The notes beneath the pieces were generated by a model. That model searched no databases and was not told the DNA's origin. It saw nothing but the letters and a program-made list of their open reading frames with translations. 64,000 nucleotides of DNA from a virus. The DNA is taken from positions 1 to 64,000 of the IMG/VR virus record IMGVR_UViG_3300021091_004142, one strand, 5' to 3'. Of the stretch, positions 33,297 to 41,106 are shown one piece after another. Both the position numbers and the translations under genes were made by a program. Each line of letters opens with the position of its first letter. Position 1 is the stretch's first letter.

Positions 33297-33590
33297 CTAG
33301 TCATTGTTTTGACTTTGATCATTGGTAAAATCTGACTCAAATATTATCGTATATATTTCTTTATTAATAGAGTTCAAATTCTTTACCAATCTATAAAAAT
33401 TTTCTTTAAGTTCTGTAATCTTATTTTCATCCGGAGATGGAGTAGAATATATTTCAACAATCAATTTAGACAATTCGCGATAACGAGGAAAAAGATCCTG
33501 AACTTCTAAAATCATCGCATTAAGCTGACTGACTCTATCGTTAAAATTTTTAGTTACACTATTAAAGATTTCATCAATATCTTTGTCCAT
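33297..33590 (-). CDS. coiled-coil protein, 97 aa
   Basis: GGAGATTACG precedes the ATG at 33590. Helical (EIFNSVTKNFNDRVSQLNAM...). Acidic tail (NDQSQNND). Unknown. Confidence 0.5.
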   Translation of the reverse strand: MDKDIDEIFNSVTKNFNDRVSQLNAMILEVQDLFPRYRELSKLIVEIYSTPSPDENKITELKENFYRLVKNLNSINKEIYTIIFESDFTNDQSQNND

Positions 33591-33620
33591 CGTAATCTCC
33601 AATAATAAAAATAAATAATA

Positions 33621-34112
33621 TCAATGTATACTAAATCCACCGGAATGTATACAAAACTCAGCAAAATCTCTAAGATTTTCTGCAGAGAAAGGATAATTCT
33701 TACTAAAAGAATCAGTAAATCCTTCTCCAGAACAAACATGGCAAACTTTACTGCCTGATACGGATTCTGCATCAGCTGAAACGTAAAATTCATTTTCTTT
33801 CACAATGATACCTGTACCACGGCAAAGATGGCATTTTTCTTTTGGCAATTGACTCAACTCTGCCATGTATCTTCTTTCGTACTCCGAAGCAAGTCCGGAT
33901 ACGCAATCCTGTCTAAGTTTTATTCCAAGCTTATATGCGTCAGTTGAATCTAAGCCATAGCCACTATTGCTATGACCGTCCTCTACCTTTTGTGCAATGT
34001 CATTGTGCACAGTTTCGCAGTAATGCCATAAAGGATGCCACCACCATACGCTATTCCGAAAATACTCACCCTTTTTATTTTTCGGATTTTTACCGTATAC
34101 ATCCATTCCCAT
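33621..34112 (-). CDS. phage 'MGMDVYG' family protein with DnaJ-type zinc motifs
   Basis: 163 aa, GGAG upstream. Starts MGMDVYGKNP...YFRNSVWWWHPLWHYC, a widespread phage family of unknown function. Two Cys pairs of the DnaJ form (CHLCRGTG and CHVCSGEG, about 95-140) would bind zinc. Probably early, nucleic-acid or chaperone related. Confidence 0.7.
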   Translation of the reverse strand: MGMDVYGKNPKNKKGEYFRNSVWWWHPLWHYCETVHNDIAQKVEDGHSNSGYGLDSTDAYKLGIKLRQDCVSGLASEYERRYMAELSQLPKEKCHLCRGTGIIVKENEFYVSADAESVSGSKVCHVCSGEGFTDSFSKNYPFSAENLRDFAEFCIHSGGFSIH

Positions 34113-34114
34113 AG

Positions 34115-34210
34115 TTATTTCTCCTTGGGGACGTCCGCCGGTGGCGGTGGTGGTGGTGTGGGAGGCTTTTTAGGACCTTTGGAAACTTTGCGAGACTTAG
34201 CGAGACTCAT
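34115..34210 (-). CDS. basic Pro-rich micropeptide, 31 aa
   Basis: ATG at 34210, overlapping the upstream stop. Basic start (SRKVSKGPKK) then a run of Pro. Its codon bias toward CCA/CCG and clean overlap with neighbours support it weakly. Confidence 0.4.
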   Translation of the reverse strand: MSLAKSRKVSKGPKKPPTPPPPPPADVPKEK

Positions 34211-34511
34211 TTTTAAGATTCACTCTCGTATATTTTGTGCCAACCAAAACATAATCACTATAAGAAAGTGAACCGCGTTCCTTCCTCTTTACAAAAAAAT
34301 GATATGTACCATCTTCCAACAATGAATAAGATATGCCAACATACTCTCGTGTGTCTCTACTCTGACCAATGTAAAAGGTGGGCTGTACGGGCATTCTAGA
34401 TATTTCTTCCATCGTAGAAGCTCTTCCATAATAATTATCAGGGCTTAAAGGTAAACAAAAAACGTTGTTTCTTGGTATTGCTATTCCATCTGGACCTATA
34501 ATATCTGCCAT
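34197..34511 (-). CDS. hypothetical protein, 104 aa
   Basis: Beta-rich (TFYIGQSRDTREYVGISYSL; GTYHFFVKRK), reminiscent of small SH3/OB-like folds. Unknown. One base separates it from the upstream acidic gene. Confidence 0.5.
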   Translation of the reverse strand: MADIIGPDGIAIPRNNVFCLPLSPDNYYGRASTMEEISRMPVQPTFYIGQSRDTREYVGISYSLLEDGTYHFFVKRKERGSLSYSDYVLVGTKYTRVNLKNESR

Positions 34512-34512
34512 T

Positions 34513-34830
34513 CTAAACCTCTGTTTCGTCAGACGGATCTACCGAATAAAAATCCTCAATATCAAGATCATCATCAATATCCGAATCAAAATCATCAACT
34601 TCTTTATTTCTATGATGAGATGTCTCTATATTCTCAACAACAGAATACATGTAAGCTTTGGAAGTTAAACTTACACCCTCTTCATCATATTCGTCGTCAT
34701 TCAAATCACAAAGCTTCAAACCAGCAATGGCCAAACCATCCAATAAATCGTGAACACCAATAGGCAATTCGTTCTCGGCACAAAAACGCAAAGCCATTCT
34801 GTACTGATTAATTATATCTTGACTGTCCAT
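34513..34830 (-). CDS. acidic protein, 105 aa
   Basis: Helical start (INQYRMALRFCAENELPIGVHDLL), then highly Asp/Glu-rich (DFDSDIDDDLDIEDF). Charge pattern is that of DNA-mimic or interaction tails; no family recognised. Confidence 0.5.
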   Translation of the reverse strand: MDSQDIINQYRMALRFCAENELPIGVHDLLDGLAIAGLKLCDLNDDEYDEEGVSLTSKAYMYSVVENIETSHHRNKEVDDFDSDIDDDLDIEDFYSVDPSDETEV

Positions 34831-34848
34831 AACGTAACTCCTTTACAA

Positions 34849-35133
34849 CTATTTGATATACAACGAACCGGCAGAATAAAAAGACTCTCTACGAAGAATA
34901 CGCTCAAAAGAAACCTGTAGCTGAGCATGCCAACGACTAATGTCAAGCATTCTGTCCCTAATCACCATTAAATTATACGGCATTTTGTAAGGGACAACTA
35001 CAGGTTTGTTCTTGTTGGCAAACAAACAAGGTTCAGATTCCATCATTAATTTAACCATTAGGGCTGGTTGGACATTGGTAGTTTTCCGTTCCCGTTCGTA
35101 CTCTTCTATGTCATGGGTGTCCCTACTTGTCAT
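34849..35133 (-). CDS. hypothetical protein, 94 aa
   Basis: Start at ATG 35133 with AAAGG; an ATG at 35148 overlaps the previous gene. Basic and helical (MLDISRWHAQLQVSFERIL). Unknown. Confidence 0.5.
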   Translation of the reverse strand: MTSRDTHDIEEYERERKTTNVQPALMVKLMMESEPCLFANKNKPVVVPYKMPYNLMVIRDRMLDISRWHAQLQVSFERILRRESFYSAGSLYIK

Positions 35134-35144
35134 GATACGGCCTT

Positions 35145-35396
35145 TCATTCAGCAAAATAAGCTGTTCGATAATTCTGTATAGTTAATTGTTTTCTCATTA
35201 AGTCATTTACGACCTTTTGGCCCTCTAAAGCTTGGGCTATAAGTTCTAACTGACGAACCTTATAATGCTCCAAAGAATAGGCAGAGGCAACTCTTTGATT
35301 CTTCTTTGTGCTTGGACCACTGTACGACTCACCCTTGTAAACATAAGCACCAAGCTCGTGATCCCAAACTATTGGATGATGTGCATGATTGTTCAT
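35145..35396 (-). CDS. hypothetical protein, 83 aa
   Basis: His-rich start (MNNHAHHPIVWDHELG) then a helix (EHYKVRQLELIAQALEGQ). Overlaps the micropeptide upstream by ATGA. Unknown. Confidence 0.5.
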   Translation of the reverse strand: MNNHAHHPIVWDHELGAYVYKGESYSGPSTKKNQRVASAYSLEHYKVRQLELIAQALEGQKVVNDLMRKQLTIQNYRTAYFAE

Positions 35397-35506
35397 TTGT
35401 AATCTCTTTCATCTTTCTCTTCCTGAACATATGATTTTACGGTTATAGCAAACATTAGACCAAGAAGAACAAGAATTATCAAACCAAAAATAGATTCAAC
35501 GATCAT
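35393..35506 (-). CDS. TM micropeptide, 37 aa
   Basis: ATG at 35506 with GGAGG upstream; one hydrophobic helix (GLIILVLLGLMFAITV) and a charged tail. Overlaps genes on both sides by 1-4 bp, a strong sign of a real operon member. Confidence 0.6.
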   Translation of the reverse strand: MIVESIFGLIILVLLGLMFAITVKSYVQEEKDERDYK

Positions 35507-35631
35507 TATTGATCCTCCTTGTCTATTAAACGCTTAACATAAAATCCTATTATAGCGCATAATATAATCGTTACCACAAAAAATATATCTATTCCCGTGG
35601 TGTCTAATATATTATGATGATCAGCTATCAC
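35506..35631 (-). CDS. TM micropeptide, 41 aa
   Basis: GTG start at 35631 inside the end of the previous gene; hydrophobic helix IFFVVTIILCAIIGFYV, then KRLIDKEDQ. Stop overlaps the next start by one base. Confidence 0.5.
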   Translation of the reverse strand: MIADHHNILDTTGIDIFFVVTIILCAIIGFYVKRLIDKEDQ

Positions 35632-35905
35632 TGCCGTCTTCTTCTAACATTTTATTTATAGCTTGATCCAAATCAAAAATTTCTCTATCAACTAATTCGC
35701 TTTCCCATTGGTCCACCGCATAGCTGATATGTGGTTCTAAAATTTGTTGGACTTGAGTCAACCAACCTATTTCTAAATCTTTTTCAGACAAAACTCCAGC
35801 CCCTACCCAATCAGCTATCCGAGCGGATATGGCCTTAGACACTTCCCACATCTGCTGATATGTCAAAACTATTGACGCTTTGTAATCTGAAGGATCATGC
35901 ATCAT
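35621..35905 (-). CDS. hypothetical protein, 94 aa
   Basis: Helical, acidic (EKDLEIGWLTQVQQILEPHI). Stop overlaps the next TM micropeptide, start overlaps the previous one. Unknown. Confidence 0.55.
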   Translation of the reverse strand: MMHDPSDYKASIVLTYQQMWEVSKAISARIADWVGAGVLSEKDLEIGWLTQVQQILEPHISYAVDQWESELVDREIFDLDQAINKMLEEDGSDS

Positions 35906-36042
35906 AGGTTATTGCCTATGCAAGAACTAAAGAAAGCACCCATAAATATAAAGTACAATACTACACCACTTGCTAACAAGTACTTTCCAAATGTACGATA
36001 CTTTTTAACATATTTATATTCGTTTTTCATTGGCATTTCCAT
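35902..36042 (-). CDS. TM micropeptide, 46 aa
   Basis: ATG at 36042 with AAGGAG upstream. Basic Tyr/Lys-rich head (KNEYKYVKKYRTFG), then a hydrophobic helix ending in SSCIGNNL. Overlaps the next gene by ATGA. Confidence 0.55.
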   Translation of the reverse strand: MEMPMKNEYKYVKKYRTFGKYLLASGVVLYFIFMGAFFSSCIGNNL

Positions 36043-36106
36043 GGTACTCCTTGTAATCTGATGAATCATGTATCAAACATACTCATTTGCTGTCTTTTAA
36101 GAAACG

Positions 36107-36355
36107 TCACGAACCAGGCCAGTATTGAGCGCCATCTTTCCAAGCCATCTCCGACTCATCATCAAACAACACATAGTTGTCATTTCCATCGTCCATCAAA
36201 CCCGTGTAGATAATAATTTGTCCATCGCCATCTTCGTCAATCAAATAGTTCTTACAAAGCGCAGCGATTTTGGCGCGGAACCGCTCCCCACTCGTCGTCT
36301 TTGCGCGTTTAGCGCGGGGTCTTGCTTTGGCCTTGCGCTTCTTTGCTTTCGCCAT
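36107..36355 (-). CDS. basic-head protein, 82 aa
   Basis: ATG at 36355 with GGAG eight bases upstream. First 25 residues are Lys/Arg/Ala-rich (AKAKKRKAKARPRAKR), a nucleic-acid-binding tail; the rest is acidic with a DDGNDNYVLFDDESE stretch. An upstream ATG at 36385 lacks a ribosome binding site. Confidence 0.55.
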   Translation of the reverse strand: MAKAKKRKAKARPRAKRAKTTSGERFRAKIAALCKNYLIDEDGDGQIIIYTGLMDDGNDNYVLFDDESEMAWKDGAQYWPGS

Positions 36356-36381
36356 TATTTGCACTCCTTGTCTAATATGGT

Positions 36382-36519
36382 TCATGAATCATGATCAACT
36401 CCGCAAACTTCACATGTTCTTGATTCTTTATCAAGAAAATTAATACCTACATAAATTCTAATCGCAAGCAAACATACAAATAAACCATAACCTATGTTGC
36501 TGATAATCATATCTGTCAT
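36382..36519 (-). CDS. small membrane protein with Cys pair, 45 aa
   Basis: ATG at 36519. Hydrophobic segment (GYGLFVCLLAIRIYVGI) then CEVCGVDHDS, a possible zinc site. Fills the gap between the tRNA cluster and the next gene. Confidence 0.5.
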   Translation of the reverse strand: MTDMIISNIGYGLFVCLLAIRIYVGINFLDKESRTCEVCGVDHDS

Positions 36520-36562
36520 ATTTAACACTACCGTTTCGGGATACTTAACGCTACTGTTTCGG

Positions 36563-36635
36563 TGGGCCGTGTAGGGATCGAACCTACGACCAAGGCATTA
36601 TGAGTGCCACGCTCTAACCACTGAGCTAACGGCCC
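36563..36635 (-). tRNA. tRNA-Met or tRNA-Ile2 (CAT)
   Basis: Acceptor GGGCCGT/ACGGCCC, T arm GTAGG-TTCGATC-CCTAC, anticodon loop CTCATAA. Whether it is Met or lysidine-modified Ile cannot be told by eye. Confidence 0.9.
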
Positions 36636-36643
36636 GTATGTCG

Positions 36644-36715
36644 TGAGCCGAGAGGGAATCGAACCCCCGACACTCACCATGTAAAGGTGACACTCTGCCA
36701 CTGAGCTACCGGCCC
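36644..36715 (-). tRNA. tRNA-Val(TAC)
   Basis: Acceptor GGGCCGG with TCGGCTC (two G-T pairs), T arm GGGGG-TTCGATT-CCCTC, anticodon loop TTTACAT. Eight bases upstream (on the minus strand) of the CAT tRNA. Confidence 0.85.
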
Positions 36716-37087
36716 CTATAAAAGTTCATCATAACCATACTTAAAATTAGTGCTGTTTATACCAGCATCCCGCTTATGTTTAATCTCTCTTCTTTTTCTA
36801 AGAGCCGCAAGTCTATACACGCAATCTATACCACGATCGGTAATGAAATATCGTTTACCGTCAGCGTGAGAATAGAAGTTCACTAGTTTCATTTTTAACA
36901 ATCTAGACAGAGCTCTTTCTAAATTGTCTTTCTTTTTATATCTTGCAGCATTTATTGTATAGAGCTCACTAGACGTAGGATCTGTATACGCAGTGGTCCT
37001 ACTATACATATAAATGAAATGCAACAATACGTCGCTCATAGAGCCGGACTCTACAAAAGGTCTAAGTGCTTTCGACTTTTTCGACAT
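36716..37087 (-). CDS. winged-helix-like protein, 123 aa
   Basis: ATG at 37087 with AAGGAAA upstream. DNLERALSRLLKMKLVNFY and KRYFITDRGIDCVYRLAAL have the spacing of a wHTH ('recognition helix, wing, TDRG'), followed by a basic tail. Its stop abuts tRNA-Val. Probable transcriptional regulator. Confidence 0.6.
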   Translation of the reverse strand: MSKKSKALRPFVESGSMSDVLLHFIYMYSRTTAYTDPTSSELYTINAARYKKKDNLERALSRLLKMKLVNFYSHADGKRYFITDRGIDCVYRLAALRKRREIKHKRDAGINSTNFKYGYDELL

Positions 37088-37415
37088 TAGCAGTTTCCTT
37101 GCCTTTGATATAACCATTTACAAGATCTATGATCTTTGTCCATTTAGGATCATACAAATCAGAAAAAGCCGTAAGATCCTTTAAAATCTTTTCTTTCATC
37201 CCTCTTTGGGTCAAATCCCAAACCATTTCAAGAAAAACTTCACTGTCTGTCTTCAGATGATGATCCTTTCCGGTAATTGGATTACGAACGGTGACATAAT
37301 CTGCATACAGATGGGGAATCATACAATAACTACTGGAATTTATTGCTGCTTGTACCTTTTGTTCCAAAGTCGTTTTTTCTTCCTTGACGACCTTATTCTT
37401 CTTCAATGGTGGCAT
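37062..37415 (-). CDS. hypothetical protein, 117 aa
   Basis: AGGAGG before the ATG at 37415. Lys-rich head, helical body (EVFLEMVWDLTQRGMKEKIL). Overlaps the wHTH gene by 26 bp. Unknown. Confidence 0.55.
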   Translation of the reverse strand: MPPLKKNKVVKEEKTTLEQKVQAAINSSSYCMIPHLYADYVTVRNPITGKDHHLKTDSEVFLEMVWDLTQRGMKEKILKDLTAFSDLYDPKWTKIIDLVNGYIKGKETANVEKVEST

Positions 37416-37503
37416 AAAAATTCCTCCTACTTTTTGTTTGATTAGTTTGAAATGTACGTCACTGCATACTTTTATTTCAAACAAACTTTTTAATGCTGGA
37501 CCG

Positions 37504-37576
37504 TGCGCCCTGCGGGGATCGAACCCGCGACCAGCGGATTAAAAGTCCGTTACTCTACCAACTGAGCTAAAGGCGC
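37504..37576 (-). tRNA. tRNA-Lys(TTT)
   Basis: Acceptor GCGCCTT/AGGGCGC, anticodon loop CTTTTAA, T arm GCGGG-TTCGATC-CCCGC. All arms pair. Confidence 0.93.
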
Positions 37577-37583
37577 GATCTAA

Positions 37584-38240
37584 TCAGTTGTAGACTATCT
37601 TGGTTACGGGTGGTGAACCTGTTGAAACAACGACTGCCTTGGTCTTAGAGTCTTTGTTCTTTCGAAAAGCAACACGCGTATTGTCAGCGGCAACTTTTGC
37701 TTGTTCTACCGTACCCAAAGAAACCAACCTAATCTTGGTTTCCAAAGCAATTGAAATTGTATCATCTTTGCTACCGGAAACAGACAAAGTCTTTTTTGAT
37801 CTTTGTAGTGTACCTGGTGCAACATGGTTGTTGTCAATGCCGATTTTGCATCCTGCATTGAATGATCTTTGCAATACCTCATAAACCGCGTCGTAAGATA
37901 CACCGGCCTTCTGAGCCAAAGATCTGACGGTAAATGCTTTACCGGTTGCAAACAACTGGAATGCATAGGATGCGCCACCGAACTTTGGACGATAACGATA
38001 AAGTGCCGCAAGGAACTCTGCAGTGCCGCTTAAGTACGTCTCCATTACTTCTGCGACTACCTTGGATTCACTCTTGGCATCATCTTTGCTCTTTGGCTTT
38101 GAACTCCCGTTCAATCTTTTGGGATCAAAAACATAAACCTCAGAACCCTTTGAAGAAACTGAAGAATCATGTTTGCCAATAAGCTTGACAAATTCTTCAG
38201 GAGTTCCTTCAAACTCAATTCCATTAATAATTGCTTTCAT
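37584..38240 (-). CDS. HTH DNA-binding protein, 218 aa
   Basis: Residues 100-135 (FTVRSLAQKAGVSYDAVYEVL) form a clear helix-turn-helix. The N-terminal part includes GTPEEFVKLI; the C-terminus is basic and beta-rich. Likely a regulator or partition-type DNA-binding protein. AAGG lies upstream. Confidence 0.6.
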   Translation of the reverse strand: MKAIINGIEFEGTPEEFVKLIGKHDSSVSSKGSEVYVFDPKRLNGSSKPKSKDDAKSESKVVAEVMETYLSGTAEFLAALYRYRPKFGGASYAFQLFATGKAFTVRSLAQKAGVSYDAVYEVLQRSFNAGCKIGIDNNHVAPGTLQRSKKTLSVSGSKDDTISIALETKIRLVSLGTVEQAKVAADNTRVAFRKNKDSKTKAVVVSTGSPPVTKIVYN

Positions 38241-38271
38241 TTTATATTTCCTTTCTTGATGAGATAAGGCA

Positions 38272-39684
38272 TTATTTTAACTTGAAATAATCAGTATACT
38301 GACCTACAACACCAGACTTTGAAACAGCAGCAATTCTGCATGAATCAATGTTAGATACTGGTATAGCAACGTAAAAATAATTTAATCTATGACCTCTATT
38401 ACGAATAGATCTTGAAACATTGTTTGACCCAGAATATGAACAATCAAATAAGTATGCAGAAAGAAGATCTGTTTTACCAGTATACTTGAAATCAAGATAC
38501 AGATAATCTTTTCCGTGTACATCTTTGTATATGCCCAATATTTCAGGAACGGTCAAAACAAACTCAGTGTCTCCTTCAGGAGGAGCCGGCGCAACAACCG
38601 TTGTAGTTGTAACAGGAGGCTTGATAGTGGTTACTGGCGGACGCAAAACCGTTGTTGTTGTAGTTGTGGGTGAAGGCATTTGACCGTCACCAAACAAATA
38701 TCCAAGGTCTATTCTTTTTGTGACGATGGATGTAAAATCATCTATTGCAGGCATTGAACTATCCTTAAAGTCTTGTGTTACTTTGTCTACAGACTGTACT
38801 CCGTACTTGGATCTGTATACTGCGTAAGCACCAGCAACGTGAGGAGCTGCCATGGAAGTACCTGAAGCAGTTCTGTAAGAACCGTTCAATTCTGAAGAAT
38901 ATATATTATCTCCAGGAGCGGAAAAATCTGTATCTTCATGAACATTGGAAAACTTAGTTACTTCGTCCCTATTATAATAGGTTGCAGCTACACTGATAGT
39001 GTCGGTTATGCATGCAGGAGAACTCATTCCGTGAGAATAAGCGTTTCCTGCTGACACAACTGTGGCAATATTTTTTGACTTAAGTTTAGAGATAATACTT
39101 GTAAGATCTGGAATATAGCTATTGCAAGATGATTTAAATACCATCGTCGTGCCAAGAGACATGTTTACTGCAGCAATGTTGTATTCGGATGATATCGAAT
39201 CAACCCACCGCAATGCAGCAATGATATTGCCGTCAAACGTAGATCCGTATCTGTCAAAGATATTTACTGCAATTATCTTTGCTTCTGGTGCGACTCCTGA
39301 CATGTTGGCGTTGGAACCGGCGACGATTCCTGCCACATGAGTACCATGCCAGTGAACCGGCTTTGCGGCTCCCTGTCCAATCATTTTGGTTGTACCATTT
39401 GGACAGGCTACTGCAAAACATGCTTCCAACGCCACCTTGTTGGACAAAAATGAAGATTGAACATCTACGCCTGAATCTATAACGACCACAAAAGACCCAT
39501 TGCCTTTGTGTAGATTCTGATGAGCCTTGACAGCACCAATCTGCGACAAACTTCTTGTAAGATTCATTCTGAACTTAACTGGCCCTAACGCCTGTAATGT
39601 ATCTGCTTTGACACTTGTTGTGTTCGAAAAAACAAACAAAGGCATTAATGCCAAAACAATAAGTGAAATAAAAATCTTCTTCAT
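38272..39684 (-). CDS. secreted subtilisin-like serine protease (S8)
   Basis: 470 aa with a signal peptide (MKKIFISLIVLALMPLFVFS). Catalytic triad segments: VVIDSGVD (Asp, about 70), HGTHVAGIVAG (His, about 116), and GTSMAAPHVAG (Ser, about 275). A 'TTTTTT..PPVTT' linker (about 350-375) leads to a ~90-aa beta-rich C-terminal domain. There is no clear cleavable propeptide. Linker style matches host secreted proteins, so it may be a host gene acquired by the phage; a role in degrading extracellular proteins or aiding release is inference. Confidence 0.9.
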   Translation of the reverse strand: MKKIFISLIVLALMPLFVFSNTTSVKADTLQALGPVKFRMNLTRSLSQIGAVKAHQNLHKGNGSFVVVIDSGVDVQSSFLSNKVALEACFAVACPNGTTKMIGQGAAKPVHWHGTHVAGIVAGSNANMSGVAPEAKIIAVNIFDRYGSTFDGNIIAALRWVDSISSEYNIAAVNMSLGTTMVFKSSCNSYIPDLTSIISKLKSKNIATVVSAGNAYSHGMSSPACITDTISVAATYYNRDEVTKFSNVHEDTDFSAPGDNIYSSELNGSYRTASGTSMAAPHVAGAYAVYRSKYGVQSVDKVTQDFKDSSMPAIDDFTSIVTKRIDLGYLFGDGQMPSPTTTTTTVLRPPVTTIKPPVTTTTVVAPAPPEGDTEFVLTVPEILGIYKDVHGKDYLYLDFKYTGKTDLLSAYLFDCSYSGSNNVSRSIRNRGHRLNYFYVAIPVSNIDSCRIAAVSKSGVVGQYTDYFKLK

Positions 39685-39721
39685 AATATTCCTTTCATAA
39701 ATATTATGCGTATAAACCGTG

Positions 39722-39794
39722 CTGGCGAGGCAGGGCTCGAACCTGCGACCCAGGGATTAACAGTCCCTTGCTCTGCCAACTGAGCTACTCGCCA
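39722..39794 (-). tRNA. tRNA-Asn(GTT)
   Basis: Acceptor TGGCGAG/CTCGCCA, anticodon loop CTGTTAA, T arm GCAGG-TTCGAGC-CCTGC. Its 5' end overlaps the 3' end of the whiB-like gene by 10 bases on the same strand. Confidence 0.93.
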
Positions 39795-40111
39795 ATATCT
39801 TCACCTTCAATGGTGTTGGCTGCTCTGCGATAAACAGTTGAACGACGGAGCTTTATGTTCGGTGGACCAAATCCAAGTAAAGATCTGTCGTATTCATTTT
39901 CGCCAGCCCAAAAACCATGCTCTCTGTTCGAGCGGGCATAGTTTCTGCACTGCTCAAAAACATCGCAGTTATTGCATATTTTACGAGCCTTTTCTTCGCG
40001 CCTATGAGCAGCTTGTGGACGCTCAGATACATGCCCAAAAAATAAGTGTGTCATGCCTTTGCATGCTGCACTTTCTATCCAAGAATAATCTTGATCAAAC
40101 GTTTCTGGCAT
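39785..40111 (-). CDS. WhiB-family transcription factor
   Basis: 108 aa. Four cluster Cys: ACKGM (C17), CNNC and EQC (about 46, 49, 55), then HGFWAGENE in place of the G[IV]WGG turn, and a basic C-terminal helix (KLRRSTVYRRAAN) for DNA contact. WhiB proteins are restricted to actinobacteria and their phages and bind [4Fe-4S], often with the housekeeping sigma factor. The stop codon lies inside tRNA-Asn, so mRNA and tRNA compete for the same transcript. Confidence 0.93.
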   Translation of the reverse strand: MPETFDQDYSWIESAACKGMTHLFFGHVSERPQAAHRREEKARKICNNCDVFEQCRNYARSNREHGFWAGENEYDRSLLGFGPPNIKLRRSTVYRRAANTIEGEDIGE

Positions 40112-40132
40112 AACACCTCCCTAACCAATATG

Positions 40133-40218
40133 TGCCCAAGACGGGAATTGAACCCGTACGACTATCTCTAGTCGAGGGGGTTTAAGCCCCTTGCGTCTGC
40201 CTGTTCCGCCACCTGGGC
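40133..40218 (-). tRNA. tRNA-Leu(TAA)
   Basis: 86 nt with a long variable arm (CTCGACTAGAGATAGTCGT), acceptor GCCCAGG/CTTGGGC, anticodon loop CTTAAAC. Confidence 0.93.
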
Positions 40219-40224
40219 ATAGAA

Positions 40225-40455
40225 CTATTTGACCAACTCACTTGGATCGTAAAGCTGTTCAGACGAAACCAAGGGATTGGTCAAGACGTCGTACATAGAC
40301 TGGTACCAAGTAATCAGATATTCCAATTCTTCGAACCGTTCGTCATCTATAAGCCCAAGAGGTTTCAATTCCTTGACGGCTTCCAGAAAAACTATAGTAT
40401 TCTTAATATTCTTATAATCTTCTGCTTCTGAACCAATCATAATACTTAATGACAT
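40225..40455 (-). CDS. helical protein, 76 aa
   Basis: AAAGGA upstream. Helical (KNTIVFLEAVKELKPLGLIDD). Between tRNA-Leu and a zinc micropeptide. Unknown. Confidence 0.5.
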   Translation of the reverse strand: MSLSIMIGSEAEDYKNIKNTIVFLEAVKELKPLGLIDDERFEELEYLITWYQSMYDVLTNPLVSSEQLYDPSELVK

Positions 40456-40476
40456 ATATATCCTTTCTGTATAACC

Positions 40477-40626
40477 TTATTTATTGCCCAAACTTTTTAT
40501 TTCTCTGTTAATATAACAGGAAACGCAAAGTTTAAGATCAAACTTTTTCTTATAACTTACTTGATTAGAATAAACGTTGCAATCATAACATTTCAATTTA
40601 GAAGGTGGCGAATATTTGGACTTCAT
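40477..40626 (-). CDS. zinc-ribbon micropeptide, 49 aa
   Basis: ATG at 40626 overlaps the upstream stop (ATGA). CYDC and CVSC pairs 20 residues apart, with Lys-rich surroundings. A minimal zinc ribbon, probably nucleic-acid binding. Confidence 0.6.
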   Translation of the reverse strand: MKSKYSPPSKLKCYDCNVYSNQVSYKKKFDLKLCVSCYINREIKSLGNK

Positions 40627-41096
40627 ACTATCATTTTCTGGTCGTAGTATCTTGATATTTGTTCAACAAGCTCGTATGGAACAGAATAATCTACCTCATG
40701 ATTCTGCTGATCAAGAGCACTTGCTGAACCGAATACAAGCACATCACCAGATATCACGTTAGTAGAAAGAAATCCAAGCATCGCCAAAGTGCATGATCTG
40801 TACAAACACGTTGCAACAAAATTTACATTATGATGATGAACCGCAAAATCAGTAACAACATACATATGATAATATGGGTGCAATGGTATCAACAAAAGAG
40901 AAGAAACTTGCTGTTTAAATACCTCCGATTTGACACCATCGGGGGTATTAAAACATATCTTTGGTTCTTTTGAACCAACAGGTATGTACAAAGACTTTAT
41001 TCTTCGTTCAGCGTCTTTTTTTACAGACGGAAAATTTTCTGGAGTAATGCTGAAATGGTTTACTAAATATTTTGAAACATACATAGTAATAACCAT
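40623..41096 (-). CDS. hypothetical protein, 157 aa
   Basis: Ten bases after the helicase stop. Beta-rich with a HPYYHMYVVTDFAVHHHN segment. No family recognised. Start may instead be the ATG at 41084. Confidence 0.5.
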   Translation of the reverse strand: MVITMYVSKYLVNHFSITPENFPSVKKDAERRIKSLYIPVGSKEPKICFNTPDGVKSEVFKQQVSSLLLIPLHPYYHMYVVTDFAVHHHNVNFVATCLYRSCTLAMLGFLSTNVISGDVLVFGSASALDQQNHEVDYSVPYELVEQISRYYDQKMIV

Positions 41097-41106
41097 TATA
41101 GCATAT

